From contig CALGCG010000128.1 in assembly GCA_937884485.1 (NCBI GenBank), positions 1 to 64,000 of the forward strand: DNA of 64,000 nt, given 5' to 3'. Origin of the DNA: an uncultured Bacteroidales bacterium. Its GTDB lineage: Bacteria; Bacteroidota; Bacteroidia; Bacteroidales; P3. Of the stretch, positions 56,626 through 64,000 are shown piece by piece. The notes beneath the pieces are model-generated. The model was not told the origin of the DNA and did not search any database. It was given only the letters and a program-made list of their open reading frames with translations. The position numbers and the translations under genes were made by a program. Numbering within the stretch: position 1 is the stretch's first letter; every line of letters starts with the position of its first letter.

Positions 56626-57974
56626 TTCAGTTTCTCTATAAGACTGTCCACAGTCATGGTCTCCTGGGAACCGTCCTGCATGTTCTTCAGGGTGACGGTG
56701 CCGTCCTTCATCTCGCTCTCACCGACGAAGGCCACATAGGGGATGCCTTTGCGGTTGGCAAACTCCATCTGCTTCTTCATCTTGGCGGCGTCGGGATAGA
56801 TGAGGGTGCCGATGCCGCTGGCGCGAAGGCGGGCGGCGATAGCCACGCAGGCGGCCTGCTCGGCGGCACCGAAATTGATAAACATCACGCGGGCAGCCTG
56901 TTCCAACCCCTCGGGGAAGGCGTTGAGCTCGGTGAGCACATCGTAGATACGGTCGGCGCCGAACGAGATGCCCACACCGCTGACATCGGGCATGCCGAAG
57001 ATGCCGGTGAGGTTGTCGTAGCGGCCGCCGCCGCAGATGCTGCCTATCTGCACATCCTTGGCCTTCACCTCGAAGATGGCGCCGGTGTAGTAGTTCAGTC
57101 CGCGGGCCAGGGTGAGGTCCAGCTCCACGTCGCACTTCAGCGCGGCGGCCTCGATGTAGCCGAAGAGGGTCTTCAGTTCCTCCACACCTTTCCGTCCCAC
57201 CTCCACATTTTCGAACATCTTGTCAAGCGTGCCGAGTTTCAGCCCTGCATCGCCCTCGAGGGCGAAGACCGGGTCGAGAGCCGCAATTTGCTTCTCGTCC
57301 AAGCCACGCTCGCGCAGCTCGGCGCGCACATTGTCCAGTCCTATCTTGTCAAGCTTGTCGATGGCCACGGTGATGTCCACCAGGCGCTCCGGCGCACCGA
57401 TCATCTCGGCGATACCCGCCAACACCTTGCGGTTGTTGATTTTGACACATACGTTGATGCCCAGCCGGCCGAACACCATGTCGATCATCTGCACCAGCTC
57501 CAGCTCGTTGAGCAGCGAGGTGGAGCCAATCATGTCGGCGTCGCACTGGTAGAACTCGCGGTAGCGTCCCTTCTGCGGGCGGTCGGCACGCCAGACGGGC
57601 TGCAGCTGGTAGCGGCGGAAGGGGAACACCACCTGGTCGCGATGCTGCACCACGAAGCGGGCGAAGGGCACCGTGAGGTCGTAGCGCAGGCCGCGCTCGC
57701 AAATCTGCGGCGCCACCTTGTGGTAGTCCTGCGTGAAGTCCACACCATCCATGAAGTCACCACTATTCAGCACCTTGAAGAGCAGCTTGTCGCCCTCCTC
57801 GCCGTACTTGCCCATCAGGGTCGACAGGTTCTCCAGCGACGGCGTCTCGATGGGCTCAAAGGCAAAAGTCTTGAAAACAGAGCGGATTGTATCGAAAATA
57901 TAGTTGCGGCGCGCCATCTCGACGGGCAGGAAGTCGCGCGTTCCCTTAGGTATAGAGCATTTAACAGTAGCCAT
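56622..57974 (-). CDS. hisS: Histidyl-tRNA synthetase
   Basis: HisRS charges tRNA-His. The 450-residue class II synthetase has motif 1 near residues 55-85, motif 2 (FRRYQLQPVWRADRPQKGRY, then REFYQCDAD), the histidine-A motif ARGLNYYTGAIFE, motif 3 GVGISFGADRIYDVL, and a C-terminal anticodon-binding domain. The ATG at 57974 is used; the longer frame would start upstream of the -7 element. Confidence 0.96.
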   Translation of the reverse strand: MATVKCSIPKGTRDFLPVEMARRNYIFDTIRSVFKTFAFEPIETPSLENLSTLMGKYGEEGDKLLFKVLNSGDFMDGVDFTQDYHKVAPQICERGLRYDLTVPFARFVVQHRDQVVFPFRRYQLQPVWRADRPQKGRYREFYQCDADMIGSTSLLNELELVQMIDMVFGRLGINVCVKINNRKVLAGIAEMIGAPERLVDITVAIDKLDKIGLDNVRAELRERGLDEKQIAALDPVFALEGDAGLKLGTLDKMFENVEVGRKGVEELKTLFGYIEAAALKCDVELDLTLARGLNYYTGAIFEVKAKDVQIGSICGGGRYDNLTGIFGMPDVSGVGISFGADRIYDVLTELNAFPEGLEQAARVMFINFGAAEQAACVAIAARLRASGIGTLIYPDAAKMKKQMEFANRKGIPYVAFVGESEMKDGTVTLKNMQDGSQETMTVDSLIEKLK

Positions 57975-57995
57975 AAATTCACTTTTTTGAAACTG

Positions 57996-58003
57996 CAAAG
58001 ATA
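57996..58003 (-). promoter_or_regulatory. -7 element of hisS
   Basis: The minus strand reads TATCTTTG followed by C, about 20 bases before the hisS start codon, excluding the longer frame. Confidence 0.6.
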
Positions 58004-58147
58004 CGAAGAAACGCCGATATGGCAAAATTTAATTTTCCACCCCCCGCAAAACCGCTCCAAAAACGCCTTCCGAAAGACTGGTTTTAACTAAATTTAACAG
58101 TTCTTGCAACTACCTATAAACCAGCTATCAAGTCCCACCGAGGTGGG

Positions 58148-58191
58148 AGTTGGTAGGGAGTTGGTAGGGGCATGGTAGGGACATGGTTGGG
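58148..58191. repeat. Four tandem 11-bp G-rich units
   Basis: AGTTGGTAGGG, AGTTGGTAGGG, GCATGGTAGGG and ACATGGTTGGG lie head to tail, placing a GGG run every 11 bases. A hairpin TCCCAC-CGAG-GTGGGA (58133-58148) immediately precedes them. They lie between the divergent hisS and C25 peptidase promoters. Confidence 0.8.
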
Positions 58192-58234
58192 AGGTCACTT
58201 TATAGAAGTCCTTTTCCATGTCGTGTTTTTTTTG

Positions 58235-58242
58235 TAATTTTG
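58235..58242 (+). promoter_or_regulatory. -7 element of the C25 peptidase gene
   Basis: TAATTTTG followed by CAGC, 22 bases before the start codon. Confidence 0.6.
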
Positions 58243-58264
58243 CAGCGGAAAGAATGCTGTTGAA

Positions 58265-61200
58265 ATGAATATCTTTCGATATATCCTATTGATATTATGC
58301 ATCTTGCCCGGCATAGCGGGTTTCGCGCAGGAAGGCGCGACGCCCCCGTTGCGCATACATGACGCCGGCAACGGCGAAATGAAGGTGCATTTCCACTTTG
58401 CCGGAGTGAAGCTGAAGCACGCGGGGGGGGACTTCATGGTGCCCTACAGCGACTGCCTGACGCTTGGCAACGGACGCGCCGGCAGCCCCGACCTGCCGAC
58501 CCTCAGCACCCTCATCCGCCTGCCGCAAGGCAGCACGCTGGAGCTGGTCGACATCGACGCCACGGAGCGCACCCTCACAGGTGTCCTCGCCGCCGAGGGC
58601 AACCTGCGCCTGGCCCCGGTCACAGAAGGATGGTTCAAGGACCGCGACCGGCCCGGATACCACCCCGACTACAAAATCTACAACACCGACGCCTGGTATC
58701 GGGGAGGCGACCTGATGGAGGTGGAGCACCTGGGCCGCCTGGGGAAAGAGGAGATCTACCGCCTGACGCTGAGGCCCGTAGCCTATAGCCCCGTGAAGGG
58801 CGACCTGCGGGAGTGCACCGCCGTCGACGCCACCCTGAAGGTGGGCAAGGCCGCTGCACCGCCAAGGGGCGGCGACAGGGTGCTGCTCATCGTGTCGCGG
58901 CCCGAATTCCGCACCGGCCTGCAGCCCTTCGTGCGCTGGAAGCGCCAGGAGGGCTACACCGTCCGCGAGCTGTATGTGGCGACCCACCAGCGCGACAGCG
59001 TCAAAGCCGCCATGCGCCCCTGGTTCGACAACGCCTCGCCCGTGACCCCCGCCCCGGAATACATTCTGCTGGTGGGCGATGCGGCACAGCTGCAATCGTT
59101 TATCGGCAGCACCGGCCTCAACGGCGAGAGCCACACCACCGACCTGCCCTATGCCGACTTCACCAACGACTACCTGCCCGACGCCATGCTGGGCCGGTGG
59201 CCTGTCAACGACACCGCGGAGCTGCGCATTGTGGTGGAGAAAACCCTCCGCTACGAGCAGTTCGACCATATCGACACCGCCCAGCTGGAGCGCATGCTGC
59301 TCGTGGCCGGCGAGGAGGATGCCGGACAGGCCCTGCTGACCACCAACAGCCAGGTCAGCTACGTGAGCCGCGAAGTCAAGCTGGCCCATCCGGAGATGGA
59401 CACCATCACCTACCACAACCCCGAGTCGGGCACCCTGCTGGACAGCATCAAAGCCGACATCGGCCGCGGCGCCTCCCTGCTCAACTACACAGCCCACTGC
59501 ACCGTGGGCGGCTGGACCATGCCGTCGCTCAGCATCGGCCAGGTGGAGGAAACGGCTGGCAACCAGCCCATGGTGTACGTCAACAACTGCTGCAAGAGCA
59601 ACACCTTCAGCGGCACCGGCTTTGGCGAGCAGCTGCTGCGGCTGCCCGTGGGAGGTGCCGTGGGAGTGATTGGCGCCACCAACTCCACGCTATGGCTCGA
59701 AGACTATTTCTGGGCCGCAGGGCCCAAATGGCCCATAAGCCCCGACAACAGCTACGACAGCCTCACACGCGGGGCTTTCGACGCACTGGCGGGCCGACGG
59801 CCGACGGCGACGACGCTGGGCGAGCTGCTGACGGCAGGCAACCTGGCCGTCACGGCCTACGGCTCCAGCTACACCCGCTTCTACTGGGAAATCTACTGCC
59901 TCCTCGGCGACCCCACGCTGCGCCCCTACATCGGCACGCCGCAGCGCACAGAGCTGAGGCTCACCGATACGGCCCACAACGGGCAGAACGTCCTCCACGT
60001 GGGCGGCACCCCCGGAGCCACCGTCACCGCCATGCAAGGCGACACGCTGCTGGGTGTATGCACCCTGGACAGTGCCGGTGTGGCCACCATGCAGCTCCGC
60101 CACACCCTGGACACCCTGCCCCTCGTCCTCACGGCCACGGGTGCCGGTCTGCGGCCTGCGACAGACACCGCTGCGGTGGAGCGCACCATAGGCTACGGCG
60201 CCACCCTGCGGAGCATCACCGTCGGCGACACCTCCGTGACACTCTTTATTGAAAACACCGGGGAGCACCCATTCGACAGCGTGCACATCTTGTTGCACCA
60301 GTGCGCCGGGGACTCGCTCAACGGCGCATGGATTGCCCCCTTCTCCGATACGGTGTACAACCTTCAACCTGCCGAACGGCGTCATATCTCACTGCCTGTC
60401 AGCATTGTGTCTACCGGCAGCCAGCCCCTGTGGCAGGGACGGCTGACGCTGACCAGCGCCGGACACGGCATGCTGTGCGAAATGGGCGTGAGCGGCAACC
60501 TGGCCGTCACCTACCCCACCCTCACCCTGCGCCTGCTGGACGCCAACGGCAACGAAGCCCGACGGCTTAACGCCGGCGGCACGTACCGCGTCGTGGCCTC
60601 AACCAGCGGCCCCCATGACGCCTTCAGCCTCAGCGCAGAATCATTCCCCAACGGCGAACGCTTCACCACCACCGACAGCACGTTGGACTTCACGCTGGGC
60701 GACAGCCTATGCGCCATACACATCGACGCCGCCACACCGCTTGGCCACTGGGACGGCCACCACGATGTATGGCTGGAACCTGGCGCGCGCACCGAAGGCT
60801 TCGAGCAGGGGCTGGAGAGCCACCCGTGGCAGAACACCAGCCTTGTGCCCTGGACGCTGGACAGCGCGGAGAGCCATTCCGGCAACTACAGCCTCCGTTC
60901 CGGGGCTATCGACCACGGACAGACGTCACGCATCTGCCTTGAAGTAGACATGCTTCACAGCGACACTATCGCCTACTGGGTCAAGACCTCCTGCGAGTCG
61001 GAGAACGACAGGCTCATCTTCTCGGTCGACGGCCGCGACTTCATCCCCGAAGCCTGGGGCATAGGCAACTGGCGCCAACGGGCTCACCTGCTCGAACCGG
61101 GCCACCACACCCTCTGCTGGCGCTACATCAAGGACGCCACGCGCTCGCAAGGAGAGGACTGTGTTTGGATAGACGACATACAGGTGCCCCTGGCGGCATG

Positions 61201-61501
61201 GAGCAGCGCCATGGCATGGCAATGCCAGCAAAAGGTCGTGGACATCGAGCAGCCCCAAAGCGACGAGCCCTTCACATTCGCTCCCAATCCCGCCACAGGC
61301 CATGTAACCCTCCGCGGCGAACCCGGGACCACCATACAGATAACCGATGTCCTGGGTCGGCCGATGACCCGACTGACCCTCGACGGAATGCCGCATCAGG
61401 TGTCCCTCGACGGATGGCCGGCAGGCATCTATTTTGCCACTGCCGCACGCAACGGCGGAGCTGTGGCGACCCATAAACTAATCGTAATCAAACAACAATA
61501 G
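58265..61501 (+). CDS. Gingipain-like C25 cysteine peptidase with T9SS sorting domain
   Basis: The 1078-residue protein has a signal peptide (ends GIAGFA-Q), a propeptide to about 200 and a C25 peptidase domain (about 203-560). The catalytic region reads LLNYTAHC with His411, then MVYVNNCCKSN with Cys442/Cys443. Gingipains have Gly after the His, here Cys. Ig-like modules follow, a carbohydrate-binding-like module sits at about 850-970, and a T9SS C-terminal sorting domain occupies the last 80 residues (FTFAPNPATGHVTLRGEPGT, GWPAGIYFATA, KLIVIKQQ). It is expected at the cell surface through the T9SS, for which porZ in this window is a component. Confidence 0.88.
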   Translation: MNIFRYILLILCILPGIAGFAQEGATPPLRIHDAGNGEMKVHFHFAGVKLKHAGGDFMVPYSDCLTLGNGRAGSPDLPTLSTLIRLPQGSTLELVDIDATERTLTGVLAAEGNLRLAPVTEGWFKDRDRPGYHPDYKIYNTDAWYRGGDLMEVEHLGRLGKEEIYRLTLRPVAYSPVKGDLRECTAVDATLKVGKAAAPPRGGDRVLLIVSRPEFRTGLQPFVRWKRQEGYTVRELYVATHQRDSVKAAMRPWFDNASPVTPAPEYILLVGDAAQLQSFIGSTGLNGESHTTDLPYADFTNDYLPDAMLGRWPVNDTAELRIVVEKTLRYEQFDHIDTAQLERMLLVAGEEDAGQALLTTNSQVSYVSREVKLAHPEMDTITYHNPESGTLLDSIKADIGRGASLLNYTAHCTVGGWTMPSLSIGQVEETAGNQPMVYVNNCCKSNTFSGTGFGEQLLRLPVGGAVGVIGATNSTLWLEDYFWAAGPKWPISPDNSYDSLTRGAFDALAGRRPTATTLGELLTAGNLAVTAYGSSYTRFYWEIYCLLGDPTLRPYIGTPQRTELRLTDTAHNGQNVLHVGGTPGATVTAMQGDTLLGVCTLDSAGVATMQLRHTLDTLPLVLTATGAGLRPATDTAAVERTIGYGATLRSITVGDTSVTLFIENTGEHPFDSVHILLHQCAGDSLNGAWIAPFSDTVYNLQPAERRHISLPVSIVSTGSQPLWQGRLTLTSAGHGMLCEMGVSGNLAVTYPTLTLRLLDANGNEARRLNAGGTYRVVASTSGPHDAFSLSAESFPNGERFTTTDSTLDFTLGDSLCAIHIDAATPLGHWDGHHDVWLEPGARTEGFEQGLESHPWQNTSLVPWTLDSAESHSGNYSLRSGAIDHGQTSRICLEVDMLHSDTIAYWVKTSCESENDRLIFSVDGRDFIPEAWGIGNWRQRAHLLEPGHHTLCWRYIKDATRSQGEDCVWIDDIQVPLAAWSSAMAWQCQQKVVDIEQPQSDEPFTFAPNPATGHVTLRGEPGTTIQITDVLGRPMTRLTLDGMPHQVSLDGWPAGIYFATAARNGGAVATHKLIVIKQQ

Positions 61502-61505
61502 ACCC

Positions 61506-62342
61506 ATGCTGGAACAGAACACAGACACAATAGACTATACCGCGATACCGTTCTGGCAGTGGGACAGCGTCCCCATTGCCGAACACACTGTGGACCTCGG
61601 GATCCCGTTTGATTCCATTCACCGTCCCCGCGAAGTAATGGACACCGTGTTCCGCAAGTCGCTCTTCCAGCGCCACTCCCTACAGGTGCAACACACCGAG
61701 CCGGCCATACGCCCCGACAACGCCGAGCCGGCCTGGATATTTGCAGTGCTCGTACTACTCACAGGGCTGATTTGTGTATACGGACAACTGCGTAAAATCA
61801 AATACAAGGAACTGCTGAAGTCTTTGGTCGACCGCAGGTCGATGGACCGCCTGGTGCGCGACTGCAACCTCAACCGCAGCATCATGATGCTTCCCATGGG
61901 GCTGCTGCTGGTGGCAGCGGTCTGCCTGCCGATACACCGCATGGGCATGGCACACACCGGCCTTGGCGGCTACCTGCTGCTAACCCTGGGCGTCAGCATG
62001 CTCTATATGCTGCGCAACAGCATTATGCGCCTTCTCGGCAACACCTTCGAGAACAAAGCAGGCGTGAACCTCTACATCACCAACAACTACCTCTTCCACC
62101 TCGTTGAAGCCACTGTGACCACCATCCTGCTATACCCCTTCTTCTATCTGCCGGGGGCGCAGGAGACCATGTTGTATTCGATTGTCGGATTTCTGGTTTT
62201 GGCATTCCTAATGCGCTATGCGCGAGGCATGAAAGTTTTTTTAACAGTTAAAAATAGCTCTAATTTCTATCTTTTTTACTATCTTTGCATCGTCGAAATA
62301 ATACCAATATTAGTCATTATAAAGTGGTTTATCGAACAATAG
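61506..62342 (+). CDS. DUF4271 membrane protein
   Basis: The 278-residue protein has a soluble N-terminal part (1-75) and about six membrane segments. The patterns ITNNYLFHLVEATVTTILLY and FLTVKNSSNFYLFYYLCIVE fit DUF4271. It is a conserved neighbour of hemD in Bacteroidota, of unknown function. It starts 4 bases after the peptidase stop. Confidence 0.85.
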   Translation: MLEQNTDTIDYTAIPFWQWDSVPIAEHTVDLGIPFDSIHRPREVMDTVFRKSLFQRHSLQVQHTEPAIRPDNAEPAWIFAVLVLLTGLICVYGQLRKIKYKELLKSLVDRRSMDRLVRDCNLNRSIMMLPMGLLLVAAVCLPIHRMGMAHTGLGGYLLLTLGVSMLYMLRNSIMRLLGNTFENKAGVNLYITNNYLFHLVEATVTTILLYPFFYLPGAQETMLYSIVGFLVLAFLMRYARGMKVFLTVKNSSNFYLFYYLCIVEIIPILVIIKWFIEQ

Positions 62343-62375
62343 AACAATAAGTTGAGACATTAGAACGACCAAGGT

Positions 62376-63527
62376 ATGAAACTGAAAAAAATCCTAATTT
62401 CGCAACCTGCGCCCGCCGATTTGGAGAAATCGCCCTACAGAAACCTGATCAACAAATACAATGTTGACATCACATTTTTCAAATTTTTTGAAGTAGTAGG
62501 GATTCCCGTCTCAGAGTTTCGCAAAACCCGCATCCATATCAGCGAATACACCGCCATCATCTTCAACAGCAAGAACTCGATAGACCATTTCTTCCGCATG
62601 CTCAAGGAGCTGCGCGAGACCGTGAGCGAGGACATGAAATACTTCTGCTCCACGGAGGCCATCGCCCTTTACCTGCAGAACTACATCCAGTACCGCAAGC
62701 GCAAGGTCTTCTTCGGGAACCAGTATTTCTCCGACCTTCTGGAAGTCATGGGCAAGCACCGCGACGAGAAATTCCTCTTCCCCTGCAGCGACGAGAAACA
62801 GACCGAATACACCAAGGCCCTCGACAAGGCGAAATTCAAATACACCAAGGCCCCGATGTACACCTCCGCGCCCAAGGACCTCACCAAATTCAACCTTGAC
62901 AACTTCGACTGCATCGCCCTCTTCTCCCCTATCGGGGTACGCAGTCTGGTGAAAAGTTTCCCCGACATCAAGGACCGCCACATCACCATCGCCGCCTTCG
63001 GCACCTCCACGCATGCCGCCCTCAAGGAGCAGGGCATCAAGCTCACCATTGCCGCCCCCACCCAGTCGGCACCCTCAATGGCCATGGCTATTGAGAACTA
63101 CATCTTGGGCAAAGAACAGGATGCCGTTATTGCATCCAAGGGAGACAACAGCAAACACAGCACCAAGAGTTCCGCCTCGGCTTCGCCCAAGAAGGTAAAG
63201 CCTGTCATCGCCAACAAGGAGATCTACAAGCAGCGCATGGAAGAGAAGAAAGCCCAGGCCGCCGCACGCCGCGCAGCTCGCGCAGAAGCTCGCGCCAAGA
63301 TGGAGAAAGAAGAGAAGAACGAGAAAACCATCAAAACCGCAGAGAAAGTCGTAAAGACAGAGAAAACCGCAAAAACGGAAAAGACGCCCAAGGTAGAGAA
63401 GGCACCCAAAGCGGAGAAAACCGCCAAGAAGGCGACGACGGCAAAAGCCGCCAAGGCGACAACGACCAAAACAGCCAAAACCAAGGGTGCGACCGCTAAA
63501 AGCGAGAAGGGGGAGTCGAAGAAATAG
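62376..63527 (+). CDS. hemD: Uroporphyrinogen-III synthase with histone H1-like tail
   Basis: The 383-residue protein has a two-lobed HemD domain (1-245; ISQPAPADLEKSPYRNLINK, IIFNSKNSIDHFF, FPCSDE, ALFSPIGVRSLVKSFPDIK, IAAFGTSTHAALKEQG). HemD makes uroporphyrinogen III from hydroxymethylbilane. An extra tail of about 135 residues (249-383) is almost only Lys, Ala, Thr and Glu, in repeats such as TEKTAKTEKTPKVEKAPKAE, and lacks any known HemD role. The domain order DUF4271-hemD-rnpA-yidD is standard for the phylum. Confidence 0.9.
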   Translation: MKLKKILISQPAPADLEKSPYRNLINKYNVDITFFKFFEVVGIPVSEFRKTRIHISEYTAIIFNSKNSIDHFFRMLKELRETVSEDMKYFCSTEAIALYLQNYIQYRKRKVFFGNQYFSDLLEVMGKHRDEKFLFPCSDEKQTEYTKALDKAKFKYTKAPMYTSAPKDLTKFNLDNFDCIALFSPIGVRSLVKSFPDIKDRHITIAAFGTSTHAALKEQGIKLTIAAPTQSAPSMAMAIENYILGKEQDAVIASKGDNSKHSTKSSASASPKKVKPVIANKEIYKQRMEEKKAQAAARRAARAEARAKMEKEEKNEKTIKTAEKVVKTEKTAKTEKTPKVEKAPKAEKTAKKATTAKAAKATTTKTAKTKGATAKSEKGESKK

Positions 63528-63532
63528 CATTC

Positions 63533-63928
63533 ATGGGGTTCACCTTCAAGAAAGAAGAACACTTGTGCAGCCGTCAGCTGATTGACCGCCTCTATGCCGA
63601 GGGGCATCGCTTGATGGCTTTCCCCTACAGTGTGCAGTGGTTGGCGGTGGAAAACGAGACGCCCTGCCAAGTGATGATTGTGGCCCCCAAACGCAAATTC
63701 CACCACGCCGTGGACCGCAACCGCGTGCGCCGTCTGACACGCGAATGCTACCGCCTTCGCAAACACGCCCTCTACGACTTCCTGCAGCAAAACGGACTCG
63801 CGCTCGTTTTCTCCATGGTCTACATCCACAACGAAATCATGACCTTCGACCAGCTGGGCCACAAGATGGACAAGCTCCTTGCGGCGCTGCAGAAGGACAT
63901 CCTCGCCCACCAACAGCCCACGCCATGA
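63533..63928 (+). CDS. rnpA: Ribonuclease P protein component
   Basis: This is the protein subunit of the RNase P ribozyme, which trims tRNA 5' ends. The 131-residue basic protein has FTFKKEEHLCSRQLIDRLY, the RNR-type motif HAVDRNRVRRLTRECYRLRK, and the expected size. It follows hemD by 5 bases and overlaps yidD by 4 bases (ATGA). Confidence 0.94.
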   Translation: MGFTFKKEEHLCSRQLIDRLYAEGHRLMAFPYSVQWLAVENETPCQVMIVAPKRKFHHAVDRNRVRRLTRECYRLRKHALYDFLQQNGLALVFSMVYIHNEIMTFDQLGHKMDKLLAALQKDILAHQQPTP

Positions 63929-64000
63929 CCCTGCGCCAGCTCATCGCCCTCCCCTACCGCGCCCTGCGCTGGCTGCTGAGCACCCTCATGCTGGCCCTCA
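63925..64000 (+). CDS. yidD: YidD-like membrane protein insertion efficiency factor, start only
   Basis: The first 25 codons (MTLRQLIALPYRALRWLLST, LMLAL) run off the window edge. Position directly after rnpA with an ATGA overlap and the LPYRALRWLLS-type start are typical of YidD. The diagnostic cysteine-rich part is outside the window. Confidence 0.7.
   Translation, partial: MTLRQLIALPYRALRWLLSTLMLAL

Noticed and set aside
1..64000. tRNA or rRNA genes
   Set aside because: I saw no cloverleaf with CCA-adjacent T-arm signature or rRNA-conserved sequence in any intergenic region.

Overview
The window is GC-rich chromosomal DNA from an anaerobic member of the Bacteroidales (phylum Bacteroidota). 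The evidence is the repeated Bacteroidales-type -7 promoter element TAnnTTTG in front of genes, a type IX secretion (T9SS) component (PorZ-like) with a C25 peptidase that carries a T9SS sorting domain, and families largely confined to the phylum (DUF4271, DUF4956 beside a VTC domain, DUF2490, the GreA-like small protein). Strict-anaerobe enzymes are also present: a 2-oxoacid:ferredoxin oxidoreductase, a flavodiiron protein, rubredoxins and rubrerythrin. I cannot name the genus from sequence alone. No rRNA or tRNA gene was recognised.

Layout. 1-11 kb is almost entirely on the minus strand: hutU (cut by the window edge), a subtilisin-like protease with a barrel-like C-terminus, recO, porZ, mreD, a TraB/GumN protein, mreC, gmk and a conserved Bacteroidales protein. 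11-15 kb (+) holds an M16 metallopeptidase and a membrane glycosyltransferase. 15-23 kb (-) holds two polytopic membrane proteins with a GreA-like protein overlapping both, an aminotransferase, a DUF1573 protein, a metallophosphoesterase and a DUF389 protein. 23-28 kb (+) is the korDABC-type operon and glmS. 28-35 kb has an AraC regulator, a secreted protein with a VTC/DUF4956/DUF2490 module, a transglutaminase lipoprotein and cutC.

35-40 kb and 46-54 kb form an oxygen, peroxide and iron management region: flavodiiron protein, flavin reductase-rubredoxin, rubredoxin, ferritin, MBL-rubredoxin, flavodoxin lipoproteins, FMN reductases, bacterioferritin-like protein, rubrerythrin and two AraC regulators. 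It is interrupted by a single-chain type ISP restriction-modification enzyme (40.9-45.9 kb). That enzyme has a long structured RNA leader and an AT-rich specificity region, and its neighbourhood is bracketed by two decayed cupin relics sharing a near-identical segment. 54-64 kb holds lpxK, an outer-membrane-like protein, hisS, the C25 peptidase, and DUF4271-hemD-rnpA-yidD.

Repeats are the most striking non-coding content. (1) Four intergenic copies of a 112-bp palindrome are built as five 11-bp units, a 2-bp centre and five reverse-complement 11-bp units, flanked by G-rich blocks. (2) Several families of short palindromes occur between genes and also in frame inside genes (the conserved protein at 9.9-11 kb, recO, the R-M enzyme, the transglutaminase protein, the flavin reductase linker). 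(3) A CCGGAA-rich repeat lies in frame in lpxK and the transglutaminase gene.
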